The notes under the pieces were generated by a model. It did no database searches and was not told where the DNA came from. It saw only the letters and a list, made by a program, of their open reading frames with translations. Below are positions 29,666-39,100 of a stretch of 64,000 nt of DNA, in pieces. Made by a program: the position numbers and the translations under genes. How positions within the stretch are numbered: position 1 is the stretch's first letter; the number at the start of each line of letters is the position of its first letter. Source of the DNA: Pseudomonas asiatica (GTDB lineage Bacteria; Pseudomonadota; Gammaproteobacteria; Pseudomonadales; Pseudomonadaceae); NCBI RefSeq assembly GCF_040214835.1, contig NZ_CP157874.1, positions 5,358,501 to 5,422,500 of the forward strand. The letters are read 5' to 3'.

Positions 29666-30217
29666 TCAAGCTTTGCGGCCCAGCATGCGGGTCAGGGTCG
29701 CGTCACGGTCGATGAAATGGTGCTTGAGCGCTGCCAAGCCATGCAGCACGGCAAAAATCACCAAGCCCCAGGCCAGCCAGAGATGAATCACGCCAGCCAG
29801 GTCTGCCTGGTCGGGCAGGTCGCTGACCAGTGCCGGCACTTCGAACAGGCCGAACACCGGAATGCCGACACCGTCGGCGGTAGAAATCAGGTAACCGGCA
29901 ATCATTACCGCGAACAGCCCCAGGTACAGGGCCAGGTGGCCCAACTTGGCTGCCAGGCGGGTAAGTGCGCCGTGGTTGGCCGGTGCCGGTGGTGGCGGGC
30001 TGATGAAGCGCCAGACCACCCGCAGCAGCATCACCGCCAGCAGCACCAGGCCGATGCTCTTGTGCAGGTCCGGGCCGGCCTTGCGCCAAGGGCTGTAGTA
30101 GTCGAGGCCGACCATCCACAGGCCCAGGCCGAACAGGCCGAAGACTGCCAGAGCCACGCCCCAGTGCAGGACGATGCTGACCACGCCGTAGCGAGAAGAT
30201 GAATTGCGCAGTTGCAT
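29666..30217 (-). CDS. Cytochrome b561
   Basis: 183 aa, ATG at 30217. Four hydrophobic helices with candidate heme-ligand histidines in [12 protein letters not shown] and [14 protein letters not shown] and in the last helices ([22 protein letters not shown]). Bacterial b561 proteins are diheme inner-membrane proteins that pass electrons to or from quinone. Co-transcribed with the YceI-family gene 34 nt downstream. The CybB/superoxide-oxidoreductase family is the closest type. Confidence 0.9.
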   Translation of the reverse strand: MQLRNSSSRYGVVSIVLHWGVALAVFGLFGLGLWMVGLDYYSPWRKAGPDLHKSIGLVLLAVMLLRVVWRFISPPPPAPANHGALTRLAAKLGHLALYLGLFAVMIAGYLISTADGVGIPVFGLFEVPALVSDLPDQADLAGVIHLWLAWGLVIFAVLHGLAALKHHFIDRDATLTRMLGRKA

Positions 30218-30374
30218 GTTGACGTGTTTCCCCGTGAAAGCTGTGCACAGACTAACGCGTAACGCATCGAATAAAAGCGTAAAAAATTGCTTTGGTTTAT
30301 CGAGAAATCCGATATGTATTCTGTAAGCTTCCCATTAAGGAAACATTAACGATAGTTGGGTAATCAGCGGTTGC
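30218..30374 (-). promoter_or_regulatory. AT-rich promoter region of the cytochrome b561/yceI pair
   Basis: This segment is much richer in A and T than its surroundings (for example AAAAAATTGCTTTGGTTTAT and GGAAACATTAACGATAG). It must carry the promoter of the two-gene unit on the minus strand. I could not settle on one -35/-10 pair. Confidence 0.4.
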
Positions 30375-30481
30375 CAGTGCCGGCGCTTTCGCGGGTAAAC
30401 CCGCTCCCACAGGGTCGGCGCAGTTCCTGATACATGTGCCGGACCTGTGGGAGCGGGTTTACCCGCGAAAGGGCCGGCACT
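30375..30481. repeat. REP pair (GGGTAAACCC type), inverted
   Basis: GTGCCGGCGCTTTCGCGGGT with AAACCCGCTCCCACAGG faces CCTGTGGGAGCGGGTTTACC with CGCGAAAGGGCCGGCAC. The arms match over their full length. Confidence 0.85.
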
Positions 30482-30490
30482 GTCAATAAA

Positions 30491-32365
30491 TCAACCGGCC
30501 TTGGCTTGGGTATTGGCTACAGCTTTCTTGGCCGGTTCGGACTTGGCAGTCGCTTTCTTGGCCTCGGCAGGCTTGTGGGCCGGTTTGTGCGCCGGTGCAT
30601 GCTTGCCAGATGCAGCCTTGGTAGCAGCAGGCTTGGCCGCCGCCTCCTTGGCCACAGGCGCTGGCGCAACCGGGGCCGGTGCGGCTTGCGGCGCTGGCGC
30701 AGGTGCTGGCGCCACTTCCTCGGCCTTGGCAATAGGCTCGGCCTTCACCTCAGGCTTGTCCGCCCAACCAAACAGGCGCTTGAAGAAGCCCGGCTTATCC
30801 TGCTTGGCCTCATCGACCGGCTTCGGCTCGGCCTTGACCGGGGCCTTGTCAGCCTTGTCAGCCTTGTCGCCCTTGTCGGAAGAACCACCGAACATGTTGG
30901 AGAAGAACCCGCCCTTGCTCTCCTTGGCCGCCACGGCGCCTGCAGCTGCTGCCGCCGCCACCGGTGCCGCCTTGGCCGGGTCGAACGACTTGCCGGCCAG
31001 CAGGTCCTGCACCTGGCTGGCCGCGCGCTGGCCACTGCGCAGGGCGCCTTCCAGGGTGCCTGGGTAGAGGGCGTCGGTATGCTCACCGGCAAAGGTGATG
31101 CGCTGCACCGGGCGCTCCCACAGGCGCCAGTACTTGCTGATCTGGCCCGGGCCATAGGCCAGGTAGGCGCCGCCGGTACCGGCGTCGGTGCTGTAGCGCT
31201 TGACCTCGTAGCCGGTGAACGAGCCACGGGCCTGTGGGTAGAACGCATGCAGGCGGATCAGTACCTGATCGACCATCTGCTTGTCGCCGAACGCCTGCAG
31301 CAGACGGGCGTTGTCGCCCGACAGGTTGATCACCACGTTGGCGCCACCCTTGAGCGCGGGTTCGATCCACAGCATGCCCAAGCCTGCGTTACTGAAGATT
31401 TCGCCCGACATGCGCGCGCGGCTTTCCCACACCGGCTTCTTGAACTTGAGCATCAGCTGGTCGCGCCAGCCATAGTTGGTGCCCTTCAACGCCGCCAGGT
31501 GCTGGCTGTCCAGGCCCGGGGTCATCTGGATCTTGGCCAGGGCGCGCAGGGGCACGGCCATGACCAGGTAATCCGCCTGATAGCCGACGCTGCCGACCTT
31601 GACCGTGACACCGTCCTTGTCCTGAACGATGGAGGTCACCGGCGAACTGGTCTTGATGGTCTTCAGTTGCTTGACGAACGCCTGGGCCAGCACCGGGCTG
31701 CCGCCGGGCAGGCGCGCGGCACGCAGGTCACGGTCGCTGACGCCGCGATACACGCGGTTCTGCTGGGCAAAGTACAGCAGCGACAGGCGCGATGGCTCAT
31801 CGTAGCGGGTACGGATCTGCTGGTTGACCAGCTGACGGGCGGTGGTCGGCAGTTGCAGCTTGTCCAGCCAGGTAGAGACGTTGATCTGGTCGAGGGCGAA
31901 CAGCGTGCTGTTGGCTTGCGGGTTCAGCGGGTCGTCGATCGAACGGGCCAGGTCATCGAGGGTTTTCTCGTAACGTTTGAGCGCATCGGCAGTAGCCGGC
32001 TGCTTGGTGGCCAGGTCGGTGGCGCTGAAATACTCGCCGTCGATCAGGTAACCGGGGGTACGCACGAACTCCGGTGCCGGCAGTGTTTCAAGTTTGAAAC
32101 GGTCGAGGTACTGGTTGAGCACCGGCTGCGCCTTGGCGTTGCCGATCCACTCGCTGGTGGCCAGGCCCGAGCGCCCGCCCATGCCCGCCTTGGCTTCCAG
32201 CAGCGTCACCTGCCAGCCTTTGTTCTGCAGCTCGTAGGCAGCCGTCAGGCCCGCCAGGCCGCCACCCACGACGATCGCCGAAGGTGTCTTGTCCTTTGCC
32301 AGCGCGGCGCCGCTGGACACACCAATCAATACCAACGCGCACAGGCGCACCCAAGCAGCAGCCAT
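30491..32365 (-). CDS. Flavin amine oxidase family protein with Lys/Ala/Pro-rich C-terminal tail
   Basis: 624 aa, ATG at 32365. A signal-like N-terminus (MAAAWVRLCALVLIGVSSGA) is followed by the dinucleotide-binding motif IVVGGGLAGLTAAYEL and GGRSG, the FAD-binding start of the amine-oxidase superfamily. The C-terminal FAD motif is ITFAGEHTDALYPGTLEGAL. After about residue 480 the protein becomes low-complexity: Asp/Lys repeats (DKGDKADKADKAPVKAEPK), then Ala/Pro/Lys repeats ending KKAVANTQAKAG. The tail resembles AlgP and the phasin PhaF, i.e. histone-H1-like. Substrate amine unknown. Whether the tail binds nucleic acid or envelope polymers is open, given the predicted export signal. Confidence 0.8.
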   Translation of the reverse strand: MAAAWVRLCALVLIGVSSGAALAKDKTPSAIVVGGGLAGLTAAYELQNKGWQVTLLEAKAGMGGRSGLATSEWIGNAKAQPVLNQYLDRFKLETLPAPEFVRTPGYLIDGEYFSATDLATKQPATADALKRYEKTLDDLARSIDDPLNPQANSTLFALDQINVSTWLDKLQLPTTARQLVNQQIRTRYDEPSRLSLLYFAQQNRVYRGVSDRDLRAARLPGGSPVLAQAFVKQLKTIKTSSPVTSIVQDKDGVTVKVGSVGYQADYLVMAVPLRALAKIQMTPGLDSQHLAALKGTNYGWRDQLMLKFKKPVWESRARMSGEIFSNAGLGMLWIEPALKGGANVVINLSGDNARLLQAFGDKQMVDQVLIRLHAFYPQARGSFTGYEVKRYSTDAGTGGAYLAYGPGQISKYWRLWERPVQRITFAGEHTDALYPGTLEGALRSGQRAASQVQDLLAGKSFDPAKAAPVAAAAAAGAVAAKESKGGFFSNMFGGSSDKGDKADKADKAPVKAEPKPVDEAKQDKPGFFKRLFGWADKPEVKAEPIAKAEEVAPAPAPAPQAAPAPVAPAPVAKEAAAKPAATKAASGKHAPAHKPAHKPAEAKKATAKSEPAKKAVANTQAKAG

Positions 32366-32630
32366 GTCGGCGAACTCCGAGTCAGGGGGTTACAGAAACG
32401 AGGAGAGGCAGGAATGCCCCGGGAGAGATGCGTTAAGAATACGTCAGGTCCGCCGACCCTGCCAGCGCAGTGACATCAAGTCCTTTTCGCCACTGACATT
32501 TTTGCCTGCAGCGATTCCACGCGGTGGCAAGCTCAGCTGGCAAGCCGATGAGAAGCGGCGGTTGTCCTGCCCTGCGGCATTGCTTAGGCTTACGCGGTCG
32601 AACCAAGCCGCAAAGCCAGGAGAAGTGCCC

Positions 32631-34037
32631 ATGGGCCTCAATGATCAGTGGATGCAACGCGACCTAAAGGTCCTGTGGCACCCCTGCACCCAGATGAAAG
32701 ACCACGAGCAGCTGCCGCTGATCCCGATCAGGCGCGGCGAAGGCGTGTGGCTGGAAGACTTCGAAGGCAAGCGCTACCTGGATGCGGTGAGCAGCTGGTG
32801 GGTCAACGTGTTTGGCCACGCCAACCCGCGTATCAACCAGCGCATCAAGGACCAGGTCGACCAGCTGGAGCACGTGATCCTGGCCGGTTTCAGCCACCAG
32901 CCGGTGATCGAGCTGTCCGAGCGCCTTGTAGCCATGACCCCCGCCGGCCTCGACCGGGTGTTCTATGCCGACAACGGTTCGTCGTGCATCGAAGTGGCGC
33001 TGAAGATGAGCTTCCACTACTGGCAGAACGTCGGCAAACCGGGCAAGAAGCGCTTCGTCACCCTGACCAACAGCTACCACGGCGAAACCATCGCCGCCAT
33101 GTCGGTCGGTGATGTGCCGCTGTTTACCGAAACCTACAAGGCGCTGCTGCTCGATACCCTCAAGGTGCCCAGCCCCGACTGCTACCTGCGCCCCGAGGGC
33201 ACGAGCTGGGAAGAGCACTCGCGCACCATGTTCCAGGCCATGGAACAGACCCTGGCCGAGCACCACGCCTCGATCAGCGCGGTGATCGTCGAACCGCTGA
33301 TCCAGGGTGCCGGCGGCATGCGCATGTACCACCCGGTGTACCTCAAGCTGCTGCGCGAGGCCTGCGACCGCTACGACGTGCACCTGATCCACGACGAGAT
33401 CGCCGTGGGCTTCGGCCGCACCGGCACCATGTTCGCCTGTGAACAGGCCGGCATTCGCCCGGACTTCCTGTGCCTGTCCAAGGCCCTGACCGGCGGTTAC
33501 CTGCCGCTGGCCGCCTGCCTGACCACCGACAAGGTGTACCAGGCGTTCTACGACGACTACCCGACCCTGCGCGCGTTCCTCCACTCGCACAGCTACACCG
33601 GCAACCCGCTGGCCTGCGCCGCGGCGCTGGCGACCCTGGACATCTTCGAGCAGGACAACGTGATCGAGGCCAACAAGGCCCTGGCCACCCGCATGGCCAG
33701 CGCCACCGCGCACCTGGCCGACCACGCACATGTGGCCGAGATTCGCCAGACCGGCATGGCCCTGGCCATCGAGATGGTCCAGGACAAGGCCGGCAAGGTT
33801 GCCTACCCGTGGCAGGAACGTCGTGGCCTGAAAGTGTTCGAGCACGCCCTGACGCGTGGCGCCCTGCTGCGCCCGCTGGGCAGCGTGGTGTACTTCCTGC
33901 CGCCCTATGTGATTACACCGGAGCAGATCGACTTCCTGGCAGAAGTGGCCAGCGAAGGCATCGACATTGCCACCCGCGATAGCGTCTGCGTGGCCGTACC
34001 GGCCAACTTCCACCCCGACTTCCGCGACCCGGGCTAA
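32631..34037 (+). CDS. bioA: Adenosylmethionine-8-amino-7-oxononanoate aminotransferase (biotin synthesis)
   Basis: 468 aa from ATG at 32631 with AGGAGAAG upstream; the longer open frame upstream overlaps the amine oxidase promoter and is not used. PLP-dependent class III aminotransferase that uses SAM as amino donor to make 7,8-diaminopelargonate. Motifs: LWHPCTQMKDH near the start, the cofactor segment VHLIHDEIAVGFGRTG, and the PLP-lysine region CLSKALTGGYLPLAA. It is separate from any other bio gene in this window. Confidence 0.95.
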   Translation: MGLNDQWMQRDLKVLWHPCTQMKDHEQLPLIPIRRGEGVWLEDFEGKRYLDAVSSWWVNVFGHANPRINQRIKDQVDQLEHVILAGFSHQPVIELSERLVAMTPAGLDRVFYADNGSSCIEVALKMSFHYWQNVGKPGKKRFVTLTNSYHGETIAAMSVGDVPLFTETYKALLLDTLKVPSPDCYLRPEGTSWEEHSRTMFQAMEQTLAEHHASISAVIVEPLIQGAGGMRMYHPVYLKLLREACDRYDVHLIHDEIAVGFGRTGTMFACEQAGIRPDFLCLSKALTGGYLPLAACLTTDKVYQAFYDDYPTLRAFLHSHSYTGNPLACAAALATLDIFEQDNVIEANKALATRMASATAHLADHAHVAEIRQTGMALAIEMVQDKAGKVAYPWQERRGLKVFEHALTRGALLRPLGSVVYFLPPYVITPEQIDFLAEVASEGIDIATRDSVCVAVPANFHPDFRDPG

Positions 34038-34058
34038 GCCCGGAAGCCCGCCGCGTAC

Positions 34059-34136
34059 TCTGTGGGAGCGGGTTCACCCGCGAATGCAATAGTGGAGTCA
34101 CCGCCGCATTCGCGGGTGAACCCGCTCCCACAGGGA
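34059..34136. repeat. REP pair (GGGTTCACCC type), inverted
   Basis: CTGTGGGAGCGGGTTCACCC faces GGGTGAACCCGCTCCCACAG, with GCGAATGCAATA and its near-complement inside. It lies between bioA and rsmE. Confidence 0.85.
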
Positions 34137-34166
34137 CCACCTTCTCCCTTTAGCTTGAGCTCAACC

Positions 34167-34886
34167 ATGAGACTGTCCCGCTTTTTCATCGACGCCCCCC
34201 TGAGCCTTGGCGAGCATGACCTGCCCGAAGCCCAGGCCCACTATATCGGCCGCGTTCTGCGCATGGCCCCCGGCGACGCCGTGCAGCTGTTCGACGGCAG
34301 TGGCCAGGAATACCGCGGCCAGTTGCTCGAAGTGGGCAAGAAAACCGTGCGCGTCAGCCTCGACCAGGCCCTCGCCGGCCAAGCCGATTCACCACTGCAC
34401 GTGCACCTCGGCCAAGGCCTGTCCCGTGGCGAGCGCATGGACTGGGCGATCCAGAAAGCCACCGAGCTGGGCGCCAACGAAATCACCCCGATCGTCAGCG
34501 AACGCTGCGAAGTCCGGCTGAAGGACGAGCGCGCCGACAAGCGCCTGGCCCACTGGCGTCAGGTGGCGATCAGCGCCTGCGAACAATGCGGCCGCTCGAC
34601 CTTGCCGGTCATCCACCCACCAGTGACCCTGGCCGAGTGGCTGAACAGTGCCAAGGCCGAGCTGAAACTGGTCCTGCACCCGGTGGCCGAACCACTCACC
34701 AGCCATGCCAAGCCGGCCACCCTGGCCTTCCTGATCGGCCCCGAAGGCGGCCTGAGCGAAGCGGAGGTCGACCAGGCCAAAGCTGCCGGTTTCCACGCCG
34801 CACGCCTCGGCCCACGCGTGCTGCGCACCGAAACCGCACCGGTGGTGGCACTGTCGGTGGCACAGCAACTGTGGGGCGACTTTTAA
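34167..34886 (+). CDS. rsmE: 16S rRNA (uracil1498-N3)-methyltransferase
   Basis: 239 aa from ATG at 34167. A PUA-like N-terminal domain (MRLSRFFIDAPLSLGEHDLP) precedes a SPOUT methyltransferase fold whose knotted SAM site is LIGPEGGLSEAEVDQAKAAG and LGPRVLRTETAPVVAL. RsmE methylates U1498 of 16S rRNA in the assembled 30S subunit. Standard length. It ends directly against the convergent hemolysin III homologue gene. Confidence 0.95.
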   Translation: MRLSRFFIDAPLSLGEHDLPEAQAHYIGRVLRMAPGDAVQLFDGSGQEYRGQLLEVGKKTVRVSLDQALAGQADSPLHVHLGQGLSRGERMDWAIQKATELGANEITPIVSERCEVRLKDERADKRLAHWRQVAISACEQCGRSTLPVIHPPVTLAEWLNSAKAELKLVLHPVAEPLTSHAKPATLAFLIGPEGGLSEAEVDQAKAAGFHAARLGPRVLRTETAPVVALSVAQQLWGDF

Positions 34887-35504
34887 CTAACGCACGTAGA
34901 ACGACACCGCCACGAAGTGCATGAGGCTGCCGGCGATCACGAACAGGTGCCAGATGCCATGCCAGTGGCGGAATCGGCTGTCGAAGGCGAAGAAGATGAT
35001 GCCGACGGTGTAGAACACCCCGCCGGCGGCCAGCCAGGCAAAGCCTGCGCTGCCGAGCGAGTGCAGCAATGGCTTGACCGCCACCAGCACGATCCAGCCC
35101 ATCACCGCATAGATGATGATCGACAGGATGCGCGCCTCGGATCGCGGCTTGATCTCCTGCAGCATGCCGATCACCGCCAGCCCCCAGACCACCCCGAACA
35201 GGCTCCAGCCCCAGGGCCCGCGCAGGCTGACCAGGCAGAACGGCGTGTAGCTGCCGGCGATCAGCAGGTAGATCGACAGGTGATCGAGCTTGCGCATGAT
35301 CACCTTCGCCCGCCCGCGAGTGCTGTGGTACAGGGTAGAAATGCTGTACAGCAACAGCAAGGTGCTGCCGTAGATGGAGAAACTGACGATCTTCCACGGG
35401 TCGCCCTGCAGGCCCGCGACCACGATCAGCCAGATGGCACCGATACAGGCCAGGACAGCACCGACCAGGTGGGTCCAGGCGTTGAAGCGTTCACCGTAGT
35501 ACAT
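34887..35504 (-). CDS. Hemolysin III / PAQR-family membrane protein
   Basis: 205 aa from ATG at 35504 with AGGAGG 11 nt upstream; the frame continues upstream into REP sequence. Seven hydrophobic segments and the family signatures: ERFNAWTHLVGAVLACIGAI near the start, STLYHSTRGRAKVIMRKLDH in the middle, and FRHWHGIWHLFVIAGSLMH at the end, with the conserved Ser, His and Asp residues of the CREST superfamily. Function in bacteria unclear; the hemolysin name is historical and does not imply toxicity. Stop codon abuts rsmE. Confidence 0.88.
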   Translation of the reverse strand: MYYGERFNAWTHLVGAVLACIGAIWLIVVAGLQGDPWKIVSFSIYGSTLLLLYSISTLYHSTRGRAKVIMRKLDHLSIYLLIAGSYTPFCLVSLRGPWGWSLFGVVWGLAVIGMLQEIKPRSEARILSIIIYAVMGWIVLVAVKPLLHSLGSAGFAWLAAGGVFYTVGIIFFAFDSRFRHWHGIWHLFVIAGSLMHFVAVSFYVR

Positions 35505-35550
35505 GCAAACACAGACCTCCTGAGGTGGGCTGGGTTCCTGTTTCCTTCTG

Positions 35551-35649
35551 TTCCGGCCTCTTCGCGGGTAAACCCGCTCCCACAGGGATCCCACGATACC
35601 TGCGGGTGGCGCCCTACCTGTGGGAGCGGGTTTACCCGCGAAGAGGCCC
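35551..35649. repeat. REP pair (GGGTAAACCC type), inverted
   Basis: CCGGCCTCTTCGCGGGTAAA with CCCGCTCCCACAGG faces CTGTGGGAGCGGGTTTACCC with GCGAAGAGGCC. It lies between the hemolysin III homologue's leader and the end of chpC. Confidence 0.85.
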
Positions 35650-35662
35650 TGTGCCTTGCATC

Positions 35663-36136
35663 CTACCCAAGCTCAGGTTGCAGTTCCGCGTCACGCACCA
35701 GCCGTTCCAGCCCGACCAGGTCCGGCACCCGTGCCACCTGCTCACCCACCTGCACCGCCGCCAGCTCCAGGCGGCCCAGCGCCACGTCCACGTAGTTCAG
35801 CTGGCTGTCGAGCTTGCACGAGCGCGGTATGTCCTGCAGCAACAACGCCAGGTAACGAAGGCCGGTATCACCCAGAGCATTGAGCACCACCACGCGGGCC
35901 CGCTCGCCGCAGGGTGTCTCACCACCGCACGCGGCTTCGAAGCCGATCAGCGGCAGGCGCTGCTGGCGCCAGTCGATCCAGCCCAGGTGCCAGGCCGGCT
36001 CGCCGCGTTGGCACACCAGGTTGCGCTGGCCACTCAGTTCGGCCACCGCCACGTTGGGCAACACCAGGGTACGGTCGCCCAACGGCAGCAAAAGCCCGGT
36101 CAGGCTGCTGCGCTGGCCGGCGATCAGTTCAAGCAT
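35663..36136 (-). CDS. chpC: CheW-domain protein ChpC
   Basis: 157 aa from ATG at 36136, overlapping the chpA stop by 8 nt, so translation is probably coupled. The CheW-like domain opens with LTGLLLPLGDRTLVLPNVAV and contains WRQQRLPLIGFE. ChpC is a second adaptor that links receptors to the ChpA kinase in the Pseudomonas Chp system. It is the last gene of the cluster; chpB would normally lie between chpA and chpC but is absent. Confidence 0.85.
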   Translation of the reverse strand: MLELIAGQRSSLTGLLLPLGDRTLVLPNVAVAELSGQRNLVCQRGEPAWHLGWIDWRQQRLPLIGFEAACGGETPCGERARVVVLNALGDTGLRYLALLLQDIPRSCKLDSQLNYVDVALGRLELAAVQVGEQVARVPDLVGLERLVRDAELQPELG

Positions 36137-39100
36137 GGGGCTGGCTCCAGTGGGCAATGCTCTGCAACAGGACCGACTCCTGGTACGGCTTGCCCAGGTA
36201 TTCGTTGACGCCGATGGCCATGGCACGGTCGCGGTGCTTCTGCCCGGTGCGCGAGGTGATCATGATGATCGGCAAGTCTTTCAGCCGCTCGTCACGGCGG
36301 ATGCGTGTGGCCACCTCGAAGCCGTCCATGCGCGGCATCTCGATGTCCAGCAGCAACACATCGGGGCGGTGTTCTTCCAGCAGTGCCATGGCATCGACCC
36401 CGTCCTTGGCCGTCAGCACACTCATGCCGTGGCGCTCCAGCAGGCGGCTGGTGACCTTGCGCACGGTCACCGAATCGTCCACCACCATTACCAGCAACGC
36501 CCGCCGTGGCGCCGGGCCGAACACCTGGCGCCGGGCCGCACCGCCGCCCGGCAGGCGCGCCAGGCGCCGCTGCTGGCCACGCAACTGGCCCAGCAGGTCG
36601 AGAATCAGTACCACCCGGCCATCGCCCAGCAGCGTCGCCCCCGACAACCCGGCAACCGCGGCAAACTGCGGCCCCAGGCTCTTCACCACGATCTCGCGGC
36701 TGGGCGACAGGCTGTCGGCCTGGATGGCGAACGACTGCTCCTGGGAATGCACCAGCAGCACCGGCAGCGGCACGCTCTGCCCGAGCAATGCCGGGCGTGG
36801 CATGCCCTGCAGCAGCTCACCCAGGTAGCGCAGCTCGTATTCGTGGCCGGCGTACACATAACGCGGGGCGTCCAGCTGGTAGCACGCCGCCAGTTCGGCC
36901 GGCGGCACGCGAACGATGCCCTCGATGGTGTTCAGCGGAATGGCGTACTGCTCTTCGCCCAGGTGCACCATCAGCGCACGGTTGACCGACACGGTGAACG
37001 GCAGGCGGATCAGGAAGCGCGCGCCCTTGCCCTGGGCCGACTCGATACTCATCGAGCCACCCAGTTGCTTGACCTCTTCGTGTACCACATCCATGCCCAG
37101 GCCACGCCCGGAAATCTGGGTGATCTTCTCGGCAGTGGAAAAGCCCGGGCGCAGGATGAACTGGAGGATCTCGTGATCGCTCAATTGCGCCTGCGGGTCC
37201 AGCAGACCGCGCTTGATGGCCTTGCGGCGCACCGCTTCCAGTGGCACGCCGGCACCGTCGTCGGTCATTTCGATGACGATGTCCGCGCCTTCGTGCAGCA
37301 GATTCAGGTGAATGGTGCCCTGCTCCGGCTTGCCGGCGGCCAGGCGCATTTCGCGGCTTTCCAGGCCATGGTCGACGGCGTTGCGCAGCATGTGCTCCAG
37401 CGGCGCCACCATACGTTCGAGCACGCTGCGGTCCAGTTCGCCCTCGGCATTGCCCACCACCAGCTCCACCTGCTTGCCCAGTTCGCTGGCCACCTGCCGT
37501 ACCACGCGCTGCAAGCGCGGCACCAGGCGCTCGAAGGGCACCATCAGGGTCGCGGTCAGGCCTTCCTGCAACTGACTGTTCACCCGCGCCTGCTGCTGCA
37601 GCAGGCTGTAGGCTTCCTGGGCGCGCTGTGCCAGGGTTTCCTTGAGGTCGAGCAAGTCCGAGGCAGACTCGAACAGGGCCCGCGACAGCTGCTGCAGTTG
37701 CGAGTGGCGGTCCATTTCCAGCGGGTCGAAGTCGTCATAGGCATCGCCTTCGAACTGCTGCCGGCTGGACATCCGCCCTTGGGTCTCGATATCCAGGCGC
37801 AGCAACTGGTCGCGCATGCGTTCGAGGGTGGTTTCCATCTCGTTGAGGGTGAACTGCGCATCGTTGACCTGCTGCTCGATGCGCCCACGGATGATCGAGT
37901 GCTCACCGGCCAGGTTGCCCAGGTCGTCGAGCAGCTCGGCATCGACCTTCACCATGTCGCCCGGCGCCCGCTCCGGCGCCGCCGCCGGCGCCTCACTGGT
38001 CGCGGCCTCGACCGGCCCCTGGCCGGCGGCGCTGTCGGCCAGGGCCGAGAAGCTGAAGTTGCGGATGTAGTCGATCAGCGCGGTGGCGGCATGCAACGGC
38101 TGCCCCAGGCGCACGGCATCCAGCATGTGCGCCAGGCGGTCATGGCAGTTCTGCAGCAAGGCGAACAGTGGCGCGCTCGGCGGCATACGGCCAGCGGCCA
38201 GCAGCTCGTAGAGAAACTCCAGCTCGTGGGCCAGGTCGCCGATCGGCGCAATTTCGACCATGCGCGCCACACCCTTGAGGGTGTGCAGGTCGCGCATCAG
38301 GTTGTCCACCTCGACACTGTTGCGCGGGTCGGCCTGCCAGCGCGCCAGGGCTGCGGCGGCACTCTCGACGATGTCCGAGCTTTCTTCGAGGAAGACTTCC
38401 AGCAGCTCTTCGCCTGGGCTTTCCGGCTCTTCGATCAGCGGCTCGGCCACAGCCGGCAGCAAAGGGTTGTGCGCCGGCCCCAGGCCAAGGGTATCGGCCA
38501 GGTCCATGTCCGGGTGCAGTGGCGTGACCGTGTCGATGCCCACCAGGCCAGTGGCCTCCGGTGCCAGAGCCTGGCCCAGCAGGTTGCGCAGGCTGTCGAC
38601 CAGCTCCGGCCTTGGCGGGATGTCCTGCCCGGCCGCCACTTCGTCGAGCATGTCCAGCAGGGCTTCATGGGCCCGCTGCACGTGGGCGAAGAAGCGCGCA
38701 TCGGCGGGCAGGCTGCCCTCCTCCACGGCGCCGTACAGGTCGAGCAAGGCCTCGCACACGTCATCCATCTGCCACAGGTCGGCCAGATGCGCGGCGTGGC
38801 CCAGGGTGGTCAGTTCGTCGAGCAGGGTGTCCAGCGCATCGCGCTGGCCGGGCTGTTCCTGCCAGCGCGACAGCAACGACTCGGCATCCAGCAGGATATC
38901 CATGGCCTGGGCCAGGAAACTGGCGATCAACTGCGGGTCGCGCTTGCTGCGCCGCGCATGCTGCGGGTCGTCATGCAAGCTGGCCAGGTGCGCGTCCACC
39001 GCCTGGCCGACCTGCTCGATCAGCTCCGCGGCACCGGGGATGGCCGCCAGCGGCGTGCTGTCGAGTTGCGCCAGGCCCAGGTGGAACAGCGAGCGAGCAG

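Noticed and set aside
30434..32473. Plus-strand open frame opposite the amine oxidase
   Set aside because: Shadow frame that begins inside a REP unit; no start signal and no family similarity.
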